Assembly (NCBI GenBank): GCA_025991245.1
Contig: BQMJ01000020.1
Coordinates: forward strand, 186,001-250,000
Direction: 5' to 3'
From: Galdieria partita
Taxonomy: Eukaryota > Rhodophyta > Bangiophyceae > Galdieriales > Galdieriaceae
Length of the DNA: 64,000 nt
Part shown: piece after piece, positions 54,999 to 64,000 of the stretch
Layout of the letters: each line of letters opens with the position of its first letter
How positions within the stretch are numbered: the first letter of the stretch is position 1
Made by a program: the position numbers and the translations under genes
The notes under the pieces: model-generated
The model's input: the letters and a program-made list of their open reading frames with translations, nothing else
What the model was told of the DNA's origin: nothing
Databases searched by the model: none

Positions 54999-56264
54999 TC
55001 AATATCCTATGGTGAAAGAAGGCATATTAGGAACATAGTAGGCATATTGATAGGAGTATCCAGCACCTGAGAATCCGATGTATACGGGACCTTGGTTGGT
55101 TAGAAAGGTGTTGTTGTCTATGCTATAGCTAGTTCCATAAGTCCAAGTGATGCTTGTCTTTGTAGCAGATAGTCCTTGTCGACAGTTCCCATTGCCTATT
55201 TCTATGTAGAAAGTTGATTGACTCTTCAGTTGAAAATCTGAGTTTTCTCTGTAGTACTGATAGTATGAACTGTACACGATGTAGCCGGTGGGAACATTCC
55301 AATTGTGATCATAGGAAATCAAGTTGTTGTAGGTGGTGCCAAAAACTCCTACTTGTCCATTCTGTCCTAGACTGGAAGTGATCAAAGCATAAGCATAGAA
55401 AGTTCCGCCAAATGTATCGAATTGATCATTCGATTGGAAAAGTTCTGAACCGCTGGAGGTTCCAATCATCATTCCTTCGCTTCCCATTTCACAGCTTCCT
55501 GAATAGGTGGCATTGTAGGTGTAAGTTTGGGTCATCCAATTGTAATAGAAAGGAAGTACTAAGTTTCTGTTATCGAAGCCAGTAGGAGAACCTACCACGA
55601 TAGAATCGAAAGTGTTGACGCAGGTGACGAGATAGAAATCACAGCTATCAACGATGTCAGAAGGTGAAGCAAATTCAAGTTCCAAATCACCAGTAACTAA
55701 GATAGGAACTACTATGTTTTTGGTAGAATTGTATAGCAAGTAATCCTGTAATCCAGATTTATGTCCCAATATCTGATTAGAATCCAATTGAACTTTCAAA
55801 TAGGATCCTTGAGCAATAAAACTCGAAGTGAATAGGGTGAATTTATTGGCGTAGATCTCATTGTATAGCTGAATGATTTTCAAATCGTTTGTTTTTAGAA
55901 CAGCTCTTATCCAAGCATATTCGTTTTCTCCTGCTTCTACATACATTACTTGACTGCCAAATAGAGGGCACGAAGTGATTTCTACAGCTTTATCCAAATA
56001 ATTGGCATTGCAGGCTCCTACTGAATAAAGATCTCCTTGGCTTAGAGAAACGTTATTGCTGAACGTGCTCTCAAACACAAAGCCATAGAAATTGTTGCTC
56101 ATAGTTGGGGAAACAGCTACCAAAATGGATGAGACAGAAGTATTGGCTACAGCAGCCAGTGCTGCACCTATCTTATAACTGTCGGAGAATGGAACTGAAC
56201 CAAAAGGGAAGCTGTTGCTGGAGGAGTATTGTGTGCTCCCCACATAGTAGGGAACAGTGTACAC
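54999..56264 (-). CDS. Element protein C, large DUF2341/lectin-like beta protein
   Basis: 421 residues, almost all short beta strands rich in Tyr, Ser, Asn and Thr. Segments such as YAWIRAVLKTNDLKIIQLYN and PTGFDNRNLVLPFYYNW resemble the DUF2341 pattern (WVKVP...; .FD...). The second half (GTFYAYALITSSLGQ, GYIVYSSYYQYYREN, FYIEIGNG) resembles a concanavalin-like lectin sandwich. A parallel block with GYDN...PLYWNF occurs in protein A, so the two share a duplicated module. It may be a surface or fibre protein. The structural gene set as a whole is lightly broken. Confidence 0.5.
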   Translation of the reverse strand: MYTVPYYVGSTQYSSSNSFPFGSVPFSDSYKIGAALAAVANTSVSSILVAVSPTMSNNFYGFVFESTFSNNVSLSQGDLYSVGACNANYLDKAVEITSCPLFGSQVMYVEAGENEYAWIRAVLKTNDLKIIQLYNEIYANKFTLFTSSFIAQGSYLKVQLDSNQILGHKSGLQDYLLYNSTKNIVVPILVTGDLELEFASPSDIVDSCDFYLVTCVNTFDSIVVGSPTGFDNRNLVLPFYYNWMTQTYTYNATYSGSCEMGSEGMMIGTSSGSELFQSNDQFDTFGGTFYAYALITSSLGQNGQVGVFGTTYNNLISYDHNWNVPTGYIVYSSYYQYYRENSDFQLKSQSTFYIEIGNGNCRQGLSATKTSITWTYGTSYSIDNNTFLTNQGPVYIGFSGAGYSYQYAYYVPNMPSFTIGY

Positions 56265-56436
56265 TCCACTATCAAAGTAGCCTCCTCCAACAAAGGATTG
56301 ATTCCTGCAGAAAATCCAAATGCATTACTGACAGATGGTGGTTCGAACTGAAGTTGAATTACTTCACTGGATAAAGGACCTATTTCAAAAGGAAAATTGA
56401 CGTACCATTCTCCAGTTGCGGAAGCTTGCCATGAAG

Positions 56437-56817
56437 CTAGATATCCGAAATTGGGGGAAATGAAATGGACTGCTGGTTGGACTCCGCTACTTCATAATCG
56501 ATTTTCAATAGGACATTGGATGAAGTGGTAGTTGACTTGGAGCTGTTCCATATCAAATAACTGACTTCGGAAGGCTGATCCAAATAGATGTCGTAACTAT
56601 AGAATCCTAAAGGAAAACTTAACTGAGATATGGCATTGAGTACTAATTGATCGTCTAAATAGAGATTGATATAGGGAGTTTGTACAGCAATGGTAGTGAT
56701 GCTATAGTTCAAAGAAGATGGATTCATCGATCTTATGCGAGCCCAATATAAGTATTGATCTGATGTGGATCCACCTGATGAACTTCCAATGTATACGGAT
56801 TGAGCAGACACCGTCAA
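56437..56817 (-). CDS. Element protein B, beta-rich domain
   Basis: 126 residues starting MTVSAQSVYIGSS, 10 bp after the stop of protein A. Strand-rich: TSDQYLYWARIRSM, ISQLSFPLGFYSYDIYLDQP, EVSYLIWNSSKS, VLLKIDYEV. No recognised family; the style is the same as protein C, and the two may be related. Confidence 0.45.
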   Translation of the reverse strand: MTVSAQSVYIGSSSGGSTSDQYLYWARIRSMNPSSLNYSITTIAVQTPYINLYLDDQLVLNAISQLSFPLGFYSYDIYLDQPSEVSYLIWNSSKSTTTSSNVLLKIDYEVAESNQQSISFPPISDI

Positions 56818-56826
56818 ACTTCCTGA

Positions 56827-58198
56827 CTAACTCATTGCTGTAGTGAGAGAAGAAAGAGAAGGAGGAATGATGTGTATCAAAAAGGGAGTACTGGTAGTTA
56901 TGGTAGTGTTGGCTATACTCGCTGTGATTCCAACAGCTTGATCTATCAATACTTGGGAATAGCCAAGCTGGAAGTCAGTGGAAGGCATATAGATGGTAGA
57001 AGAAGTGCTGGAAAGTAGAGTTTGGTCATATACTGTTTCCAAAGATCCTAGTGAATAGAATTCATAGACTACGTAGTAACCATCGCTGTTTTTAGGATTA
57101 TCACTTCCTCCTCCTGATGCACTATTGGGATCGCAATAAAATCCTATTCCCATGCAATCGGCAATAGAATCTCCTGTTTCTCCTTCATAGAACCAACTAA
57201 ATTCTGCGAATAGAGGAACGTCTAGAGGTAGGGGTATTTGATTGGGACCATACAAGGCCGCTCCATTTCCGGCATATCCTGCAGTATTCATTTGATATCC
57301 TTGAGAAATGCTGTTCGCAGTATTTATTCCTATGAATGTAGGAGAGAAGGTTCCACCAGTTTGTAGTGTAGTGAGACTAGAAGGATACAATTGTTCTCGA
57401 AGAAAATTCCAATAGAGAGGAAATATTTGAGAGCTGTTATCGTATCCTGGTAGAATATCAGGAGAACATCCAGTAGATATGCCATTATAATTGTTGGTTC
57501 TTTCATCAGTCAAATTCAAATTGATGATGGTTGTGGAATCAGGGATTCCGATAGCCAACCGTACCCATACATACAGCGTGGGGCTTTCGAAATATTCTAC
57601 AAAAAATGGAATGGTATCCTCATATTCTCCAGTGGAAGTGAATAGAATATTTTCAAAGTTGGAGGATAAGTATCCAATGATGTCAGAAGTATCGATTTCT
57701 AGACGATATTGCATGGTATAAGAGACAGCTGTCAAAGAACTGATATTTACTTCTAATACTGGTCTAGAAACTTGAAGTTTGAATCCATGTTCTTCTCCTG
57801 GATTGAAAACCCAGGATTGAAATGGTACTACAGAATTGGAAGTTCCGCCCCATCCAATGACTTGAAAATAGTCTATGGGAACAGCTACTGTGAAGGAAGC
57901 ATCGAGAGTAGGAGACAGCGTTCCACTCCAAAATGACGAAGAAAAGGGAGGAATATAATTGGCTGAGGAAAGAGGAATTTCGATAGTTCCGTCGAATAAT
58001 TGCGCTTTCTGCAGTGAAAGAGACAGTTTCCAAAGCAGTGTAACTACGGAAGGAAACTTGAGAAGATGGTTGTATTTGTCCTGATAATCCTCCCTGAGTT
58101 AGAGATATGAGAGTGCTGTCTTTCAACAGAGTGGATAAATCCAATGCATTGGAACTCAAATTACTCGAAGCCAATCCGTAATTGATAGAGGAATTCAT
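56827..58198 (-). CDS. Element protein A region, DUF2341 and lectin-like domains
   Basis: First of the minus-strand run, beginning MNSSINYGLASSNLSSN at 58198; the region looks broken. Its second part (57735 to 56827) is 302 residues: MQYRLEIDTSDIIGYLSS, then TIPFFVEYFESPTLYVWVRL, which fits the DUF2341 core (lpYWiE....a.vWVkv), then GYDNSSQIFPLYWNF and a lectin-like part with FAEFSWFYEGE, MGIGFYCDPNSASGGG and GYYVVYEFYS. DUF2341 proteins are best known from archaea and bacteria, often on the cell surface. Function here is inferred only. Confidence 0.5.
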
Positions 58199-58215
58199 CT
58201 CGTTCTTTTAATTTT

Positions 58216-58482
58216 ATGAAAATGAACACTCAGATCATTATTTCCATTTCTTTGATAGTTATAGTGATTATTCCTGTAGTTGTCAGCATCATTGCCAATA
58301 TGAAATTGAACAGCAATCGGAAAAATTTGAATGAGGTGGAGAACAAGTTGAAAGACTATGAGAGTCCGGTTGTTTACTACAACTACTATGGAGACGTTCA
58401 AACAAACAGTCCCAACAGCGTCGATATAGAAAAGGGTACCTATCTCATTTGTGTCAATCCAAGGAACCTACATCGTGTTTGA
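58216..58482 (+). CDS. Element small membrane protein
   Basis: 88 residues starting MKMNTQIIISISLIVIVIIP, a single N-terminal membrane helix followed by a charged coiled-coil-like stretch (SNRKNLNEVENKLKDYE) and VYYNYYGDVQT. It diverges from the beta-protein run (18 bp gap), so the two probably share a promoter region. It resembles anchor or holin-sized proteins of viruses only in layout. The C-terminal limit is uncertain. Confidence 0.4.
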   Translation: MKMNTQIIISISLIVIVIIPVVVSIIANMKLNSNRKNLNEVENKLKDYESPVVYYNYYGDVQTNSPNSVDIEKGTYLICVNPRNLHRV

Positions 58483-58848
58483 TGACAACACCAAAGCAAT
58501 CGATGTGGACTCTCAAAAGTCCAATATTGTGCTCCAAAAATACTCAGAAATTGATAATCCAGTGCTCATTGTTAGGATATCCGACACTTTGCTGTCTAGA
58601 ATACAATAGTAAAAAATACCATCATGGAGAATAAGACCATATCAAAATTGATTAAACTCCAGGATCGTTGGATAACTTTTCGAGTGGGAGTTATATAGAA
58701 AGTGTCAAATGGAACAAAATTCCTTGTGGAACTTGTGGTAAATTCAATTCCGAGAAGTACATCGTCAAGAATGATGAGCTTCATGTATAGAAAAAAAATA
58801 AGAGGATATGCAAAGCGAATATTTTCAAGGTGCGATATATATTGGAAA

Positions 58849-59052
58849 ATGCAGAAGAAAAAAGATAAGAAAAATTGGATAACAGCTTCCAAGATAGAAT
58901 TAGCCAATGGAATTGTAGTGACGCTATTTTCCATTTTAGTGTTTGTAGTGTCCATCTTGGGTCTCAAAGATCCTTTCGATTTCCGTGTATTGGCAGGTTC
59001 CGACACGCTGTTCGGTATTGCTTTGATTATTATAGCATTTATTGCTCCCTAG
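58849..59052 (+). CDS. Element small two-helix membrane protein
   Basis: 68 residues from ATG 58849 (MQKKKDKKNWITASKIELAN) with two hydrophobic helices, IVVTLFSILVFVVSILGL and TLFGIALIIIAFIAP, joined by a short DPFDFRVLAGSD loop. An upstream start at 58702 is open but less natural. The layout recalls holin-like or envelope-minor proteins, which is not proof of function. Confidence 0.4.
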   Translation: MQKKKDKKNWITASKIELANGIVVTLFSILVFVVSILGLKDPFDFRVLAGSDTLFGIALIIIAFIAP

Positions 59053-59073
59053 TTAAAAAAAAGAAGAAAAGAA

Positions 59074-59450
59074 ATGCTGAAGGAACGAGTTATCATATTT
59101 CTATCCGTTACCTTGAGCGGTGTAGTTGAAGCTTTTCTTTCTTTGTTTCGTCCATGGAGTTCTATGGAGTTTCAAGTACTAATAGCGAGATTTGCCGGGT
59201 TAATCAAAAGACAAATCGACGAGTACATAATAGCGGTGACCGGTATGGGCAAGGGATCCATTTATCAATTGTCGCCATGTTCGTAAATTTGACCAAAATT
59301 CATGCAAGAATTGACCTACGACATCGATTCGAAGGGATTTTTGAGATGTTGGCGAGTAGGAGGTCAAAGCTTCACATGGGGTTCGCAACTCCCCACTCAC
59401 TTTCCTCTATTGCATTTTGGCTTTCATTGGCTGTGTTTTGTTCTACGTAG
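59074..59450 (+). other. Small overlapping frames at the element's right side
   Basis: Frames at 59074-59286 (MLKERVIIFLSVTLSGVVEA) and 59154-59450 overlap in different frames. Neither shows a known family, and I cannot tell which, if either, is real. After 59600 coding character stops. Confidence 0.25.
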
Positions 59451-59599
59451 CCAATTCTCGACAAAATTGAAAAATTTTTTGGAAATTTTTTTAAAGCAGA
59501 TATTTGTGGAAAAAAGTTGTAGAAATTGGTTTGTATATACTAATTTTTGTTTTCTTGTTTCATATGAACTTTTTCACGATTAGCCAAGAGTAAGCTCCA

Positions 59600-62500
59600 A
59601 TTGTCTAAAAAATGGCTAGAGTGCTATTTATTTGTAAATATAGAAATAACTAGTGGTGGGTCGAAATCAACAGAAATGGAGGAGTAAAAGAATCGAACTT
59701 ACCAAGCTCTTCTTTCATACTCCATTGTCCTCTGGAAAAGTTGAGGAAAGACCAACGATTGATTCAAAATCTCTATGGTGCATTTTTGCATACATGACAT
59801 AGTTTGAAATTCTTGAGCCAGTTTGCAAGTACACTAGAATATTTACAAGTGGAGCTTCTCCTGCAGTGTCTCAAATACCACAGTATTTCAAGTTGAGCCG
59901 TTAACAAAGACTGCTAGTCTCAATCTTGTTCTTGCTTCCTATTGAAACGTAGAAATGAATATGTACCTCAGTAGAAGGCATTCATTTAATTTCTATTTGC
60001 CAAGTACCGATTTAAACGCTAGATAAGTATGAAAAGCAAAACCTATTAAAGTTTCTTATGGTAATCATGGAAGAAATAGAGTTTCGATTGGACTTCCCAA
60101 ACAAAGAGTTTCAAATAGAAAATTCTAGAGAAAAGAGCTAAAAAGAAACCAAAATATTATGCAATGCATAGTAAAAAACTAAAAAATTATTTAAAGATAA
60201 GAAAACAAAGAAGAAAAACTGATTGCAGAGAAAAAGAGTGAAAGTACCACATGACCGATAAAATAGAATGCTACTCAGTGATATGATCTTCTAATAGTTA
60301 TCGCGCAAAGTATAGACCAGGTAGACATAAAGCAACAAGAAAAAGGAAGAACAGCAGACATGATGGAATATTAATGTTTTCATTGTTAACTGTTTCTTTC
60401 AATGAAGGCATTTTTTATGGCATAAGTATGGTATGGCTTACTTTTGGTTTAATATGTATACCATCAGCAAAGTAGCATTATAGTATACAAACATACTCAC
60501 AGAATGAAATAAGGAGTATACAATGATCATAAGAAAGTAAAACCCTGTTTTGCCAAATTACTAAGTGATAGATAGGACAACATAAGGAAAACATAGGGTG
60601 AAACAAGGTTGTACTTTTCAAACCACTGTCAGCGAATCGAGAAAGAATCTGACACAGTAGATGGTAAATAGTACTGTTGCAAAAAACGGAAAGCGGAGCC
60701 AACTTAGTTTTGCAAGATTTCAAGTAAATAATGAATTACGTTAGCCCCAAACCAGTGAAAACATTTCCCCAAAACAAGTACTAGAGAAAATTCATGGTCA
60801 GTCAAAAGCGGTACAAGTGCACGAGTATGTTAGGGGATGAAGAATTCATAGGCGAAATTGAATTGACACGAATGGATCAACAAACAAAACAAACCTTAAA
60901 CACTATCCAATATGAAAGCAACAAGGTTGTATCAAAATATGTGAATCATTAAATAATTCTTTGCAGTATAGCATTTGTTTCACGAGAACATAATTCATTG
61001 AAGGAAAGCGCATGACGTATGTCAGAGAACACTAGACAATTCTATTTTTATTAGAACTTTGTAACGTTTCTTTCTTTCGTACTCTTATAGACTAGTAAGT
61101 GATCGTTAAAGGTATCGTTTGAAAATAACCTATAGAGAAAAGACAACAAGAGAAATAGAATCTCTAGAAAGTTGAAGAATTCTCATATACTGCTTGTCAT
61201 TATTGAATAAGTATCTCTAATTTTTCTCTTGATCGGACATTAGTCGACAATGCAAAAGATAGTAAGAAGTAGTATCGAAAATGCAAGTTCAAAAAAGAAC
61301 CTACCATATTCTCAGTCGTAAACAATTCAATATTTTTGTCAAATTGAAATACTCAAAAGAAATTCTATATATTTTAGGAGAGAAACAAAAACACCAGGAT
61401 GATTTCAAAGCACAAGAATGAAAATACAACAAACTAGTGGAGGAAAAGTGCTTTTGAGAGATATGTCTCTCAACAAGCTGTCATTCAAAGCATAGTCAAA
61501 CTGACATAATCCAAGTTGCTATAGACCTACATTGAACTTTTGTGACGAAATTGCTAATTGTTTAATTCATTTGAGGCCTTTTTATGAGAAGAATGTGGCT
61601 TGCTTTCTCTTCATTATATATATCAACAGTACAATTCGTGTATAATATTATGCCGATCAGCATAAAATCGTACACAATGGATCCAGTTACCATAAGAAAG
61701 CAAAAAAATTTTTTTTACAAAAAAAGGCGTCTGGTAAAAGATACCACATAGTAACAACCAACAGTTGCAAGATTCGACTTTTCGAAGAACTGTCGCTTTT
61801 CAATATCAAAAACGACTATAGTGAAGCAAGTCATGTGATACGTTAGCTGTAAAAAGTTACCAGATTTAGATTTCGCCATATATCAAATTCATAACCAAAT
61901 TGCTCAGCTCCCCCAAAGAATCAAAAACTTCAATGAAAGTAAAACAAAGGGAACAATTGAATATCGCTTACATAGCAATACAAATACAACTGTGGGGGTG
62001 ATTCCCAAAAGATTTCAAAGGAAGAATTACTTTGTCACTCAAGGTAAATTAGCAAAATCACAAAAATCATCAAGAATGTTGACACAATTTCAAAAGTATT
62101 TAACCGAATCTAAACCACTTAATTTTATACTCTATTGGATTCTTTTACGACGATCTAGCAAATTGCAAAAAACACATGCCTTTTAGAAAAAGGAATGAAA
62201 AGTCGTGTGTTTTCAAATAAAAAATTAAACTGTTTTTCTAAAATTATCTACGTTTCATTAGAAGAGCGATAAAAATGTCTTCTCGATTAGAGTCTATAGA
62301 AAAAGAAAGAATTTCATAAGGTCGGCCCATGAAAAAATTAAAGAATTTCAATACATAACTTGTCTTTTATGGTATCAGTATTCCTAGTTGTTCTTAGGGG
62401 TAGACAGTAGTTGACAATGCGAAATTTAGTAAAAAGAAAAGTAGAACAAATCTGCATATAAAAAAATCGATGTATTCTCACCTCGAACAGTTTAGTACAT

Positions 62501-64000
62501 AAGCTTGATTCAAACCTAGGAAAGCTTCATTACGCATTGAAGGGTTATAAAACAGAAAACACAGAAGGAAAGAAGAGACAGTAGTACTAGATAAGAAATG
62601 ATCAAAAAAGTGAACTTTCTAAAATGTGCGCAAAGAGCCTATATGACGATTGAAACTTCTAATTCAGTCATTCTTATAAAATAATGATAGAACAAAGATC
62701 TATGGCAAAAGAGTACGCACATAAAAAACCAACAAATTGATTCGGAGTTTGACAATGTTGAGAATAGATAAAAGGCGGCCCGAAAAGTTTACCAAAACAC
62801 AAAGTTTTGCTTTTGGAAATCCAGGAATACCATAAAATTGTTCACATTTTGCTAAATATGTATAGCGACACAATACTTCAAGTTAGGGGTACTCACAGAA
62901 TGAAACAAGCAGTACCTTTAGGCCGTTAGAAAGCAAAAACTACCTACCAATTGTTTACATTTTCAATAGCACTGCAGCGTAAAATACCATAAATAGGCTA
63001 AATAACGATACGTAGAATTTTGCTATATAAGACAGATTTTAAATGACGATTCTCATACGGTAAGGTTCAGTCATGAAGACCTTGGTGAAGCAATCGAAAG
63101 AAAAGTTTCGAGTCTATTCAAACTGAAAGAAAATTATTATGTATACACTGAAGACAGCAACGACCTTAATAAGAGAAATTAATAAAAAAATATCATTATC
63201 GCTACTATATAGAACCTATGTGAAAAGAGAAATTCAACGAAAAAGCTACTATGTCACCAATGCATAAAAATTTAAAGAAATTTCAAAACTTGTGACAACA
63301 AAAGAAAAAGAAAAAAGATTTCAACATTTTAGTTTCAGTTCTATCACATCGGCATTAAAGAAAAGGTATTGAAGAGAAATTTATGCAATATATCAACGGC
63401 GAATGGGTGATTTTTGCATTATTAGGCCTACATTTGTTTCTAGGGTTTATAAAGGGTACAATACAACGACCAATTTTACAAGAAAACTATAGAATAAACA
63501 ATAGAGAAATAGAGATTTGAGAATATATTGAAGAGTTTCCATGTACCACTTGTTCCTTACATCATCGGTACCATGAATCTGTCCTCGTCAGGCAGATATT
63601 TCTCAACCTTGTGAAACGAAGTAAAAAAGTTACAGCAATCTGCTCACAGAGAAAAAAAATACAATACCTTTGATGAACGGGAATTTAGTAACTATATCAC
63701 ATAGAAATACAGAAGAAAAATGTTTTTTTCTCATTGTGGAAAAGTAGTAAAAAGGAATGACAATCCATGAAAACAACAATGAAAGCAGCAAAATACCAAG
63801 AAATGAAAATGTTACATAGTGGCAGATTGTTCTAATTTTGCGACGACTTGTTCGCGTACATTGCTTGCACCTTAAACGTCACCAGAAAGGTACCATTTAA
63901 ACGAACCACCTAGAATCTCGAAACAATACAAAAGTAGCAGAAAATTGTGCATTTTTAATAAAATTTGAACTTAAGAAGGAATGTAAAAAACTAACTATAG
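59600..64000. repeat. Diverged tandem repeat array, period about 1.2 kb
   Basis: No convincing gene. Blocks recur in order: ACTCACAGAATGAAA at 60495 and 62891; CATAAGAAAG near 60528 and 61691, with GTTAGAAAGC at about 62925; TAGTCGACAATGC at 61241 and TAGTTGACAATGC at 62408, followed by matching TATTCTCA...AACA stretches. Spacings of 1,163, 1,167, about 1,233 and 2,396 bp point to a unit near 1.2 kb, in three to four copies. Short peptide-like relics (YYVT, YFVT) recur near 62020 and 63245. The array continues to the right edge. Confidence 0.5.

Larger units (their letters stand above)
52135..59450. mobile_element. Crypton-recombinase element with virus-like beta-protein cargo
   Basis: Intron-free block unlike its surroundings: a tyrosine recombinase of Crypton type (52748-54367), a divergent small frame (52135-52611), a five-part run of beta-rich proteins on the minus strand (58198 to 54360) with gaps of only a few bases, and small membrane-protein frames (58216 to about 59300). 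No terminal repeats were found by eye, which fits Cryptons, which lack inverted ends. The outer limits are estimates. Most frames are long and open, so it looks fairly young; overall it is lightly broken, with a few breaks. It could be a cargo-bearing Crypton, a decayed provirus that uses a Crypton-type integrase, or two adjacent insertions. Confidence 0.55.

Noticed and set aside
59683-59720. tRNA gene on the minus strand (GTTCGATTC loop, GGAGTA/TACTCC pairing)
   Set aside because: The span is too short and no D or anticodon arm can be drawn; T-stem pairing is poor.
1-64000. CRISPR array, rRNA genes, telomere repeats
   Set aside because: Looked for regular short repeats, rRNA-like stretches and telomere-type arrays and found none.

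Overview
The window looks like nuclear DNA of a unicellular red alga of the Cyanidiophyceae, most likely Galdieria. The evidence is AT-rich sequence, very short GT-AG introns (about 48-63 bp wherever I could fix both ends), very compact gene spacing, a plastid-type MiaB enzyme of cyanobacterial flavour, and plant/algal-lineage genes such as a MUT9-like kinase beside ordinary eukaryotic machinery. The organism call is inference; no sequence search was run.

Region 1 (1-41.2 kb) is a dense housekeeping block on both strands. In order: mitochondrial uS7 (cut by the left edge), a parvulin-MiaB fusion, an AGC-like kinase, proteasomal RPT3, a SulP sulfate transporter, mitochondrial uL6, NMN adenylyltransferase, glutamine-dependent NAD synthetase, an NT-C2 protein, a disordered Ser-rich protein, a plastid-type PiT phosphate transporter, an MDR dehydrogenase, a SAM methyltransferase, a secretory DnaJ, a small membrane protein, long-form tRNase Z, a MUT9-like kinase, SAS10/UTP3, TEN1, TOM40, a sugar transporter, MED4, acylaminoacyl peptidase, a NUP160-like nucleoporin and COX11. 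Neighbours are often 7-50 bp apart. TEN1 and TOM40 overlap tail to tail. The last two steps of NAD synthesis sit side by side.

Region 2 (41.2-52.1 kb) is accessory and gene-poor. It holds one intact and one broken member of a P-loop NTPase plus nuclease family resembling RHS/Crinkler-type proteins, an orphan frame, a diverged segmental duplication, and about 5 kb with no convincing gene.

Region 3 (52.1-59.5 kb) is an intron-free foreign element and the most unusual part of the window. A Crypton-type tyrosine recombinase (R...HxxR...Y core plus a GCR1_C-like C-terminal domain) is followed on the opposite strand by a tightly packed run of beta-rich, DUF2341/lectin-like proteins resembling surface or fibre proteins of thermoacidophile archaea and viruses. 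Small membrane-protein frames diverge from that run. It looks mostly whole and fairly young, with a few breaks.

Region 4 (59.6-64 kb) has no convincing genes. It is made at least partly of badly diverged tandem repeats with a period near 1.2 kb, which would suit a subtelomeric or heterochromatic setting.
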